This document shows positions 1 through 9,496 of a stretch of DNA of 64,000 nucleotides, piece by piece; position 1 is the stretch's first letter; every line of letters begins with the position of its first letter. A program made the translations under genes and the position numbers. The notes beneath the pieces were generated by a model, which saw nothing but the letters and a program-made list of their open reading frames with translations, was not told the origin of the DNA and did no database searches. Source of the DNA: Capsaspora owczarzaki ATCC 30864 (lineage: Eukaryota; Opisthokonta; Filasterea); NCBI RefSeq assembly GCF_000151315.2, contig NW_011887295.1, forward strand, positions 372,001 through 436,000. The letters are read 5' to 3'.

Positions 1-2287
1 CCTCGATTTTGTGCAGCGCGAAATTCGCTCCCCTGGCCATCAAGTGCGACAGCAACTGCAACGTGACAATCAAGAATTTCTATTTGAAGGCGAAGTAGAT
101 GCTTTCGATGCGTACGGTTTGAACGAGATTTTTTTGTTTGTTTGTTTGTTTTGGGTTTTGGGGTTGTTTCTCTCACCCGTGGCTTTTTGTTTTTTAACCT
201 GCGACCTTTTTGCTTTGTTTTTGTTTTGCTTTTCTTCCTCGCAATCAGTCATGCACAATGCCATGTCTTGGTCGATATGCAGTGCGCTCGCGCAGCCAAC
301 TTTGTGGAAATGCTCAACTGGCGACCATCCTACTCGTCCAGTGACTTGAAACGCATGCTCGTGCTGCGCACGTACCAGTCGTTTTTCGGGACTACGTGCG
401 ACCTTGCGTCTCTGCGAGGTGCTCTCGACTGCATTGAAACGGATGCACTGGACTCTGCGTTTGTCCAGACCATGCAAGCGATGGACGATGCCCTTCATTT
501 GGAAGAAGACGAGGCCAATTTGCACACGACGGATCTCCTGAACGACATTCAAAGCTCCATCCTGTCGCAGGCAGCGGATGTGGGCTTTGCCCCTGTCGTC
601 CCACCGAGCCCGACGCAGCAGGCGGGTCCCACAGATACCTCGAGTCTGTTGCTCATGAGCCCTCCACCAATGCGCTTCGCGTGCTATCCCTTCACCTCCG
701 AGACAGTGTGCGTCGGCGCGCAAGACCCGTGCTTCCCGCTGTCGAACATGCCCCTTGCGTCGTCGTTCCAGGCGCTCTTTGCCATTGTCGACCGCGTTTC
801 CAAAGATTCGCTTTTGAATACGACGTTGGACGATCAGAAAAGGCGAATCGCCCGCGTTGCGATTGCTGGAACCGACGCCTCGATTTCCAACGTCACGCGG
901 GCCTATGTCGCCTTGCGGCACGCCAAGCCCGATTTGATGGCCAAGCTCGCCGTGCAGTTTTTCATTGTGCCGCTCGGAGACACTCGCGAGACTGACACCC
1001 ACTTTGCCCGTGCGCTCGCGCATGCTGACGGCTGGTATGAGCGCTACGTTTACGTGCTCACACACGCCGCTCTAAGAGTCTTTCCCACGCTGCGCCCCTC
1101 GGCGCACGGCATGTACTACTGTGGAAACGGCTACTATGGCGTCGCGGACAATGTGCCGATCAGCACCGCTCCGTCGTCGTGGGCGAATCTGAACACCATG
1201 TTCGCTGCCAACCCGAACGCGACGATCGGCTTGCCGAGCCTGCTCCAATTGGACTCTGCGTCGCCGTCGTGGCTTCTCCGTGACGCCCTCGAGACCTATG
1301 TTCGCGAGGGGCAAGCAGCCCTCGACGTGCACCTGTTCGTGGCCGACGTTTGGATGCTTCAAACCTCCGAAGGCAAGGACAAGGTGGTCAATCGCTCCAT
1401 TCCGTTCTTTCAACGCGTCGAGTTGGGCTCGTCTGTATTTATGCGTGAATCCATGCAGTCCATCAGCACTGCATCGACCTCGTCCACCTCTTTTGCTTCA
1501 GGCTCCAGCTCGACCAGCTCTGCGGCAGAGCTCCGCTCGAGCTTGGCTCTGGGAGCCTTGTCTGACAGCTTGCCACCTCTGGGCAGCAACGTCGGCACCG
1601 GCACCCTCTCGCGCCAGCCTTCCCGCTCGGTCAAGTTTGCGCCGCCAGAAGTGTCGTGCAAGATTTCTGAAATCTCGCTCGAAGGTGTCGTTGCTCAGGC
1701 GCGGGCTCTTCCCACGCGCGCGTACTGGTCGATTGTCGTCTCGAACGTACCCCGTGCAGGCGATCGCTGCAGCACTCCCAATCCGCGAACCGGTGCACTT
1801 GAAGTGATGCTCGTGGATGCTGACGTTGGCAAGAAGCTCTTCAAGAAGGGCACGACTTCAACGAGGTAAAGGCGGGAGGATAAAGGGGAAATCGTGATTG
1901 TTGCTGATGCTGCTGATGCTGTTGCTCTGTTCGCCTGCGTTCTTGCTTGTACGAGTGACTAACCTTTTTCTGTTGACATTTTTTTCTCTCTCTCTCTTCT
2001 TTTTTTTTTTCTATGCTTGCAGCTCTATCAAACTTGAAGGTTTGGCGCTTCATGCCGCAATGCTCGAGTTGGAGGCCAAGCAAAGCCGCGCATTCACGCT
2101 GCAAATTGACGACCAGCTCTTGCAGAACGTTACCCGTGTGCGGATTTCGCAATGCAACGAGCCCACCTGGGTCGATCCGAGTGCACCAGCTCCCGCTGAC
2201 TCGGCCTTTGGCGATGGCAACCCCTCCGTGCCATCCGAGTCTGACATTGTCCTGCCTGTCATGACCTTTGCGACGTTCGAAGTTTGA
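1..2287 (+). CDS. PACS family (phosphofurin acidic cluster sorting) protein, 5'-truncated by window edge
   Basis: Three exons are visible: 1-111, 249-1865 and 2023-2287. Both introns (112-248, 1866-2022) are GT-AG and the splice phases close. The middle exon has the PACS-type segment around 'FFIVPLGDTRETDTHFA', comparable to the vertebrate 'FLIIPLGSHPVAKYLGS' region. It also has the 'LHLFVADVWML' stretch that matches the vertebrate 'LQVDYW' region. The last exon ends with 'EAKQSRAFTLQIDDQLL', like the PACS C-terminal 'SAKQQQTMLRVSIDG'. PACS proteins are cytosolic adaptors that sort furin and other cargo between trans-Golgi network, endosomes and ER-mitochondria contacts. The N-terminal cargo-binding region lies outside the window. 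A Ser/Thr-rich linker is encoded at about 1450-1620. Assignment rests on remembered family sequence, not a search. Confidence 0.66.
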
Positions 2288-2370
2288 ACCGCTCGTCGAA
2301 ATGAGCACTGTTGCAACAGAAATTCTTGTCAATGAATCGATTGTTTTGATTTTAAAAAATTACAGCAAGG

Positions 2371-2397
2371 CACACACACACACACACGCACACACAC
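2371..2397. repeat. (CA)n microsatellite
   Basis: An almost perfect CA run lies between the 3' ends of the PACS-like gene (+) and the TULIP gene (-). The two genes converge with only 139 bp between stop codons, so this run is probably in a 3' UTR or terminator region. Confidence 0.9.
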
Positions 2398-2426
2398 TCA
2401 AAACGGGGGGGGGGAATCGGGCACAC

Positions 2427-5400
2427 TTACAGCAACCAGACAACCAGCAAATCAGACAACACAACGTTCGCAATCGCAATCTCGGCACACAGCTCGACAT
2501 AAACGGTTGGATCGCTCAAAAAGCTCAGCAGCTCGTCGACAAAGTCTTGAGTCAAGGCAATGTACACGGCCATTCCGATCAGCGGGAACATGTAAGCAAC
2601 CAGATAGCTAAAGTAGCGGACCATGAGTTGGTTGGTCTTGAATCCGATGAAGGTGAAGACTGGAACCGTCCAAAACACGAGCAGCAGACTGAGGAGCACT
2701 TGATCGCGGAAGAGCTGGTAGAGGAACATGAATGGAAGGAGCGTCATGAGCGGAGACACGAGCGCTGAAACGAATAGCAAGCCGCGGAGAGTGCGAATGG
2801 AGCGATGCGCGAACGTTTGCGCATTGTGAACGGATGTCACATCTGGCACCGCTGCAGTGAAGCGCGTACTTTCCGCTCGGATGGACAGCTGCTCGCTTGG
2901 CTTGAAGCCGAGAAGCGGAGCTTTGATCGAAACGTCGCTGCCAAGCATGTTTTCCTCCGGTCGAATGTACGATGCGCGCTTGGTCTCCACGGGCAAGGGC
3001 TCGCCTGGAAGGTCACCATTGTTGGCAGACGCCGAACCAGGCAAGGGCTCATACCCGTCTTGAATGCAGCCTGGAGAGAAGGCTTCGCCGAGCACAATCT
3101 CGCGGTACTCTGCGGTTCGTCGCGCCTCGTCGACCACGTACCTCGCGTATTCACGCTCCAAATGCGCCCAGAACGACTTGTGCTCCCACTTGATGAGTCT
3201 CAAAAGCAGCAGGGCCGACGCGCGGACGAGGGAAGGGGATACGAGCAGCAGGAGGGCAAGCATGGTCGCGATCGCAATGCCTCCGCAAACCAGGCCGACG
3301 GCATCGCCTGCAAGATTGTGGACCATCGCGTCAAACTGGGGGCCACAATCGGGGCAGAAACTGTCGATCTTGGTCGCATTCAAGTAGTCTGGCAGCACGG
3401 GCGCCACGGAAGCAATGTACAAGATGGGCAGCGAGGCAAACCCCAAACGGCGGCTCCATGTCAGGCCGTAAAAGTCGCGCCAGCGAAGATCGCAGACCAT
3501 GGAAGCAACCAAGATGACCCAGCCAAGCAGCAACAGTGCAAGAGAAGCCCATTTGCTCTCCTCGAGCAGCTCGAAGGCATGATCGAAAATATCGCCACCA
3601 GCAGAGTTGTTTGGCCAAACAATACCCATCGAGCTGAGCTCGTCAATAAACTCTTGCTTGAACGAGCTGACCAGGCAGTCGTGGAGATCAGAGAACGCCT
3701 TGACAGCAAAGAACAGCACACCCGTCACGAGAAAAACGCGACGACCGGTAATGCGGAGGCCACAGCGGAGCGGCTCGAGCTGCTCTTGAAATTCGCTAAT
3801 CAGGTGCCATGCTTTGCGACCAAAGTAGACTGTGGCAACAGTAGCCTTGCGGAAGAGGCTGGGTTTGCTGGGCGAGGCGGCAGGCGAGTCGCCGTTGTTG
3901 TTGCTGCGGCCAAACACACTGGACATTTTTGCCACAAGACGAGCCGTTCCGACGACAATGTAACCGACGATGCGAGCCAGGAGGGCAATCAGATCGCGCA
4001 GCTTGGCCGCTGGCCACGCGATGCCTCGATAGAGCAAAATGCTCAAGCTCTTGGAAATCCTCCACAGCAATCGACTCAGATAGCCAACCTTTTGTATCTC
4101 GCCGGCCATGGCCTCTTGCTCGCGCAGCCACACGAGGCGTGCATAAAACACAAGAGTCGAGTAGATGGCGGCACAGCCGGTGAACAAAAAGATCAATGGC
4201 AGCTCAGTGTCCAACGAGTTGTTGGAAACGTTCGCTTGCCCCTCCAGAATGACGCCCATACACGAGGCCATGACAATGAGATAAAACACGACCATGCGGA
4301 AAATGTAAATGCCAGACACGGGTTGGGACAATCTCAGGGCATCGCGAACGGCGGCGTCAAGTCGGTAGGTCAGGAAGGCAGAGCAGAGCCACAGCGCAAA
4401 CCAAGCGGCGGCCCACATGCCACTGGCACCGACAGTCTGATAGACGACAACCATGGTGATGCTATTGGAAACTGGGAAGATGAAATGGACCAGCTTGGCC
4501 TGGATGCGCATACGAGCGACAACCTTGGCCAAGGCGCGCGTTCGGCCACCTGCACCAGCACCCACGCCACTAGCGACAGCCGTGGCGTCGCTGGGACTCA
4601 TACTATTCTGGCCATCGCTGCTGTCGGCTTGGCTGCCAGCGGACGACCAAACGGCCGACGCTTCCAGATCGTTTGGCTCCCCCATGTACACGACGGAGAC
4701 GGCCAGAGTATCGTACTCGTTGTCCCCGAGGTCTGCATCGTCCTCATCCACCAGGTTGCCCATTTTTCCAGGGTCGTCGTCAATCAGCACGTAACTCGCC
4801 CGTCCGAGACTTTTGCGATTCGCATGCTTGAGCGACATGTGCGTCAAACCACCGTGCGACTGGGCCCACCAGACGATCGTGGCCAGCGCGAAAAAGAAGG
4901 CTGGAGCAATTGCAGTTTCCAGGAACAGGACGTGATCGGCCACAAACGACATGGCGATCGAGGTGAAGCCGTACCCGACGAACGTGTCAAACCCATCGCG
5001 CAGGTTGGCGTTGGATTGGATGAATGTGCTGTTGTTGGCAGTGAGGGTCAGGGCGGTCATAAACTCGAAAGCAAAGCCCGGAATGACAACCAGCAGCGCG
5101 CCCCAAACAATCGTGGCCAACGCCGTCGCAAAGAAGGCACGGGTCCACTCTGCCGTAGACCATCGCTTGGTTGAGAAGCGGAGGATGCACAGCAGGCTAA
5201 AAAGTGCCGCAGTCAGCAGACACAAAACGGTCTGGGCGCGCGGCCAATCCTCCGACAGCTGCCGAAGTGGCTGCATGTTGAAATCGCTCGCATCGACGCC
5301 AAGCGATTGCACAGTGGCGGACGTGCCAAGTGCCGCGAGTGGATTGTTCACAAAGCACATCAGACCGGTGCCGAGGAAGACAGCCCCAGTCAAGAAGGCA

Positions 5401-8132
5401 AGTACTGCGTTTTCGCGATCCGTCCCGATCAAGTTGGTCGGCTTGCCAACGGTATCGACAATCCATTCATACGTGGCAACAACAAGGTTTCGGCAGGACT
5501 GAAGCGCGAAGAGGAATGCGGCACGAACGGCGCGGCCAGCAGTTTGCATGGCAGAGCGCACCACCGGGCCAGCCTCTTGAATCCAGAAGCGAATCCTATA
5601 GCGGTACTTGTACACGACAGCAGCCACAATCACCAAGGCCGTGAGGACAAGCAAGACCACCGCGTAGACAGGCACCAGCGGACCTGGTGGGGGCAATGGG
5701 ACGGCACACGACTGCATCGCAGCTGGGGCGAGCACGAGCTGCTGGGCCATGCCATACCACGACTGCGAGACGGCGGTCGAGACGCACTGGTTTGCCAACA
5801 CATTCGAGAGGGCAAGGTTGCAGCCAATCGGGTCGCACCCGGGACCACAGAAGGCGCTGACGGTGAATGTGCGCGTTTGGCCATACCCAGAGCTTGTCAG
5901 CTGAAAGTAGTCGCCGTTGACGTCGTCTTTTGGCATCAGGCATTGCGTTGTGCTATTGTTGACGACATTGCCAATGTTCCAGGTCTGGAGCACCATTGTG
6001 GCTGCTGCTGGGATGACGGTCAAGTCTTGCGCGCAAGTCGTCGTCATGTTGTACGCAATGGCAAAGGCTGCGCTTGTTGGTGGGTTCAAGGCGGGCCCGA
6101 AGCATGGCGAGGACGGCAATGACAGCACGATGGATGTCGAGTCGTCCATGGCAATGCAGTGTTTCCAGTCAGAGGAAGTGCCAGAGAGCGACAGCGCACA
6201 GCTGTGGCATGAGGCGTCCGGACTGTTCAGACACAAGTGCTGAATCTGCGTGCCGGAAGCGTCCAGCTGAAGCGAGTAGAACATTGATGTGGTCGTGTTT
6301 CCGTCATCGGCCATGTAGAGCAACGCGCAAGCGCCGTTCGCTGTCTCGGGCAAGACCCACACATCAAGTTCATCCCCAAGATTGCTCATCGTGCACTCGG
6401 CATTCGATCCATCGCCGGCCAGAGACGAAAATACAGACATGTACAGGCCACGCGTGGCAGCAGACACGGAGGGCGGAAGAAGAGCGTCCAATGCGCCCGG
6501 CTCCGGCTTCTTGGCGCCAAGCGTGGCGTCGACATCGGACTCGGTTTCAAGCGCGTCACTGGCGAGCATCCCGGAGCCGCAGGAAAAGTGACAGGTGGGC
6601 CAATGGCTGACAAACTCGTTGCAATCGCACCAAGTCGTCATGTCTAGGTAGCCGTGATTGCCCTGCTGGTTGTACGCATGCACCTCTGCATTGGTGAAAA
6701 AGACATTGTACGGGGGCGGGATGACAAACGGGGTGTCCTTCAGCAGGGCGTTGAGATTGTCCAGCTGGGTTTTGATCAACCCCGCGACCAGCTCTGTGAT
6801 GGAGGACTGCGGGAAGGGGAAGGCAGGCGCCGTCATCTGGACGACCAACTGTGAAGTGTCAAAGTCGAGCAGCTTGCCAGCGATACCCGGTGCGTTGGGA
6901 TTGCTGGTACTAAAGTAGACGGTTGCGTTTCCGAGCAAGTTTTCAAAGTCTGCGGCGAGAATGGCGGACGTAATGTTGGTCGATCGGTCGCGGCAGGTCA
7001 TGTTGATAAAGCCGCTTGCCACTTCAAAGGAGATAATATCCGTGGCTGGAATGGCGGTGAGAGGCTCGGAAAAGTCGTAATCGAGCGTGGTGTTTGCATC
7101 CTTGATTTGCGCAGAACCGTGAAACGACAAGACGCCCGCTTCGGTGGTGGCCCACCAAATCGCCTGAATGAGCGTGCTGGACAATCGCACACCTTCGAGC
7201 AAGTAGCTCCGGTCTGAGGTGGCGTTGGGGTTGAGCGTGGTCGTCCAGTCAAAAGGCGGCGCCAGCGTGGCATCGACGGGGTCGGTGACTTGAAACCACT
7301 GAATGTCGGCAGCACTCACAGCGGCAACACCGACGCTCATGGTCGCCTTGGCCTTGATCATGCCGTTGCCGGTGGACGACGGGGTCAGGTCGAGCGCATT
7401 GAACTGGTACGAGACGACAATGTCGGCGTACGGGTTGAACAATTGTGGAACTGCGTACGGTTGCTCCAGATTTTGAATGTACTTGTTCACCTCGTTGGTG
7501 ATCATGTTTTCGAGCTCGTCGACAAGGTAGGTTCGGATAAACCCAGGCAGCGCGTCCAGCTTGCTGCAGCCAGTCACTTGGAACCCGTCCACGGTATAGA
7601 CGACACTCGGCGTGATGGTGATGCCGCCCGATGCGCTGACGGCGAACGTCAAGTCGATCGTAAAGTCGACGGTGGCCGACGACTGGACCATGTTGTTGCA
7701 CCAGGTGTGGTGGATGAAGAGGCAAACCCAGGCAGCGTCCACCTTGACATCAATCGTCGCGTAGATGGATCCTGTGATTTGGATGGTCGTGGTGCTCAGA
7801 ATGACCACCTTGAGCGACTGGACTTGCGCGTTCTTGACGGCGGTGCTGCCGTAGATCGTGTACTCGTACACACACTTTTTGGACGCGTGCGAGTCCGGCA
7901 CCGTCATGGCTTGGAAATCAGCAATGGCGAGATTGATGAATGGCGTGAAACGCTCTGGTGCGTCCTGCAGCGCAAAGTCCGTGATGATGGCAGTGATGCC
8001 TGGGAACGCGGTTGTTTGGGCATCAGCGGCATCGAAGCGCGGTGACACATGACGACCCAAGATCAAGAGCACGAGCAATGGCAGCAGCAGCAGCCGAGGC
8101 AGAAGCAGCCGAGGCAGTCGCAGCAATGACAT
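2427..8132 (-). CDS. TULIP (BPI/LBP-like) lipid-binding ectodomain fused to a polytopic membrane protein, 1901 codons, single exon
   Basis: The ATG at 8132 is chosen because it begins a Leu-rich signal peptide (residues 1-25, 'LLRLPRLLLPRLLLLPLLVL'). Residues about 30-500 read like a BPI/LBP/CETP fold. They have paired amphipathic strands, a conserved-looking Cys pair, and end with 'PPYNVFFTNAEVHAYNQQG', a typical end of the second TULIP half. Residues 500-815 form a Cys-rich extracellular region with many NxS/T sites. From about residue 817 to the end there are roughly 14-16 hydrophobic segments, broken by an acidic loop ('LVDEDDADLGDNEYDT') and basic loops. TULIP proteins bind or shuttle lipids, so a surface receptor, transporter or scramblase role is possible, but function is unknown. 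The upstream frame stays open to 8741 but is low-complexity and precedes the signal peptide. The stop overlaps a GTAAGT string, so a small further exon cannot be excluded. Confidence 0.7.
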   Translation of the reverse strand: MSLLRLPRLLLPRLLLLPLLVLLILGRHVSPRFDAADAQTTAFPGITAIITDFALQDAPERFTPFINLAIADFQAMTVPDSHASKKCVYEYTIYGSTAVKNAQVQSLKVVILSTTTIQITGSIYATIDVKVDAAWVCLFIHHTWCNNMVQSSATVDFTIDLTFAVSASGGITITPSVVYTVDGFQVTGCSKLDALPGFIRTYLVDELENMITNEVNKYIQNLEQPYAVPQLFNPYADIVVSYQFNALDLTPSSTGNGMIKAKATMSVGVAAVSAADIQWFQVTDPVDATLAPPFDWTTTLNPNATSDRSYLLEGVRLSSTLIQAIWWATTEAGVLSFHGSAQIKDANTTLDYDFSEPLTAIPATDIISFEVASGFINMTCRDRSTNITSAILAADFENLLGNATVYFSTSNPNAPGIAGKLLDFDTSQLVVQMTAPAFPFPQSSITELVAGLIKTQLDNLNALLKDTPFVIPPPYNVFFTNAEVHAYNQQGNHGYLDMTTWCDCNEFVSHWPTCHFSCGSGMLASDALETESDVDATLGAKKPEPGALDALLPPSVSAATRGLYMSVFSSLAGDGSNAECTMSNLGDELDVWVLPETANGACALLYMADDGNTTTSMFYSLQLDASGTQIQHLCLNSPDASCHSCALSLSGTSSDWKHCIAMDDSTSIVLSLPSSPCFGPALNPPTSAAFAIAYNMTTTCAQDLTVIPAAATMVLQTWNIGNVVNNSTTQCLMPKDDVNGDYFQLTSSGYGQTRTFTVSAFCGPGCDPIGCNLALSNVLANQCVSTAVSQSWYGMAQQLVLAPAAMQSCAVPLPPPGPLVPVYAVVLLVLTALVIVAAVVYKYRYRIRFWIQEAGPVVRSAMQTAGRAVRAAFLFALQSCRNLVVATYEWIVDTVGKPTNLIGTDRENAVLAFLTGAVFLGTGLMCFVNNPLAALGTSATVQSLGVDASDFNMQPLRQLSEDWPRAQTVLCLLTAALFSLLCILRFSTKRWSTAEWTRAFFATALATIVWGALLVVIPGFAFEFMTALTLTANNSTFIQSNANLRDGFDTFVGYGFTSIAMSFVADHVLFLETAIAPAFFFALATIVWWAQSHGGLTHMSLKHANRKSLGRASYVLIDDDPGKMGNLVDEDDADLGDNEYDTLAVSVVYMGEPNDLEASAVWSSAGSQADSSDGQNSMSPSDATAVASGVGAGAGGRTRALAKVVARMRIQAKLVHFIFPVSNSITMVVVYQTVGASGMWAAAWFALWLCSAFLTYRLDAAVRDALRLSQPVSGIYIFRMVVFYLIVMASCMGVILEGQANVSNNSLDTELPLIFLFTGCAAIYSTLVFYARLVWLREQEAMAGEIQKVGYLSRLLWRISKSLSILLYRGIAWPAAKLRDLIALLARIVGYIVVGTARLVAKMSSVFGRSNNNGDSPAASPSKPSLFRKATVATVYFGRKAWHLISEFQEQLEPLRCGLRITGRRVFLVTGVLFFAVKAFSDLHDCLVSSFKQEFIDELSSMGIVWPNNSAGGDIFDHAFELLEESKWASLALLLLGWVILVASMVCDLRWRDFYGLTWSRRLGFASLPILYIASVAPVLPDYLNATKIDSFCPDCGPQFDAMVHNLAGDAVGLVCGGIAIATMLALLLLVSPSLVRASALLLLRLIKWEHKSFWAHLEREYARYVVDEARRTAEYREIVLGEAFSPGCIQDGYEPLPGSASANNGDLPGEPLPVETKRASYIRPEENMLGSDVSIKAPLLGFKPSEQLSIRAESTRFTAAVPDVTSVHNAQTFAHRSIRTLRGLLFVSALVSPLMTLLPFMFLYQLFRDQVLLSLLLVFWTVPVFTFIGFKTNQLMVRYFSYLVAYMFPLIGMAVYIALTQDFVDELLSFLSDPTVYVELCAEIAIANVVLSDLLVVWLL

Positions 8133-8400
8133 TGTGCTTGTTCCAAGTGAAGTGGGTGGAAGAGGCTGGGGGGGGAGGGCAAGCTGGTGCAGCAGACCGA
8201 AGGCGGGCAGATTCAAACCGAGCTGGTCGGCAGACAATTGGGTGAGACCGCCGCGAACGCTCTTCAGCCCGCTCCAGCGAGTCCGATGCGAGAAGAGTGA
8301 GTGCTCTTGTGTGTGTGTGTGTGTGTGCTGAGAGAGTGTGTGAGTGTGTGTGCAACGCAGCAGAGGTCGGCGTTGTCGGCAAAGAGACACAACGACAGAG

Positions 8401-8441
<41 letters not shown>
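8401..8441. repeat. 41-bp poly(A) run (poly(T) on the minus strand)
   Basis: An uninterrupted A run lies about 270 bp upstream of the TULIP gene start, with a GT microsatellite near 8310-8328. Read in the gene's direction these are a T tract and an AC tract, probably in its promoter, 5' UTR or an untranslated intron. Confidence 0.9.
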
Positions 8442-8442
<1 letters not shown>

Positions 8443-9016
8443 ACCGGTTGGTTTGAGTTTGTCGCGACCGCCCTTTTTGCCTCTTTGTTTGCTTGCTCGG
8501 GTTTGATGCGAGTCGGGAAGGCAATACCGAGGATGGAGAGAGAAGGGATGGAAAGCGCCACGGAGTTGACTGCGATCGAATGAAGGTTTGGTCTGAGGTG
8601 TTGTGGCTGCGACGACAGCGCCAAAGCGAAGCGCAGTGAAAGAAGATGAAAAGCAAAATGAAGCGATCCAAACAAAACAAAAAAGAACTGCGAACAAGAA
8701 AAAATTCTGAGAATGTGCGAGTTTTGACGAATACAGTACATGTACAGTTAAAGTCCTCTCAGCAGTTTCGAAAGGCAATACCAGTCCACCTCGACCTTTC
8801 ATTCCAAAAAGATGAAAAGTACACTGCTGTAGTTCATCGAATTCGTGGGCACGAACGAGCATTCTGTCCTTGCTCCTAAACAATCCAATGTTTAGTCGTG
8901 TCTCCCGCTCCGTTTTGTTCACCCACTATGAGCATGACTGTCGAGTACGATTTTGCAAAGTGCCGAGTCGAAAAATAGGTTGATCTGAGAGTGATGTCGC
9001 TTTTGGGCGAGGGACA

Positions 9017-9052
9017 GTTCATTCAACGGTTTCTTCCACAATGCTGTCGTGG
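9017..9052 (+). repeat. Left copy of a short direct repeat resembling the start of the LRR gene
   Basis: This stretch matches 12666-12700 at roughly 30 of 35 positions, sharing GTTCATTCAACG and CAATGCTGTCGT blocks. The right copy holds the ATG of LRR copy 1 (12690). Similarity stops after the first few codons here, so this is either a truncated LRR-gene start or one end of a duplicated or inserted segment. Confidence 0.6.
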
Positions 9053-9396
9053 GAATTTTTCCCCAGTTCACTGAGGCCACTGTGCACCACCGCCCGCCGC
9101 CCTGACCCCATCAGGTTTGTACATGACCTGACAGCACCCCGTGGCTGCATTGGCCGAGGACGGGGGACACCTGCATCGTCGTGTACGGATACCCCCTTTT
9201 TGTGTGTCGCACCTGGTGACGAGTCCCTCAAAACGGCACTGCAGCCCCTTTCTACTGTACACCATTGGAATGAGCCGATTTTTTAGATATAGAATCATGT
9301 GCGAGACAGGCAGGGAGCGAAGCGCTGGAGGCCGCACCAGGTTTCGGTTCGTCGCGGCCCAACCGACCGCTCGATCTCGGCCTAGACCGCACCCAC

Positions 9397-9496
9397 NNNN
9401 NNNNNNNNNNNNNNNNNNNNNNNNNNNNNNNNNNNNNNNNNNNNNNNNNNNNNNNNNNNNNNNNNNNNNNNNNNNNNNNNNNNNNNNNNNNNNNNN
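9397..9496. other. Assembly gap (100 N)
   Basis: Exactly 100 N characters, the conventional placeholder for a scaffold gap of unknown size. Any feature reading across it is not real sequence. Confidence 0.99.

Noticed and set aside
70-1065. 331-codon minus-strand open frame
   Set aside because: Antisense to the PACS exons and running across a well-supported intron; composition is typical of a shadow frame.
2805-5174. 789-codon plus-strand open frame
   Set aside because: It lies wholly antisense to the TULIP gene, is rich in His/Gln/Arg/Gly as expected for a reverse-complement shadow, and has no domain or splice support.
8133-8741. In-frame N-terminal extension of the TULIP gene
   Set aside because: It is made of poly-Phe from the A run and Thr/His from the AC repeat, and would bury the signal peptide.
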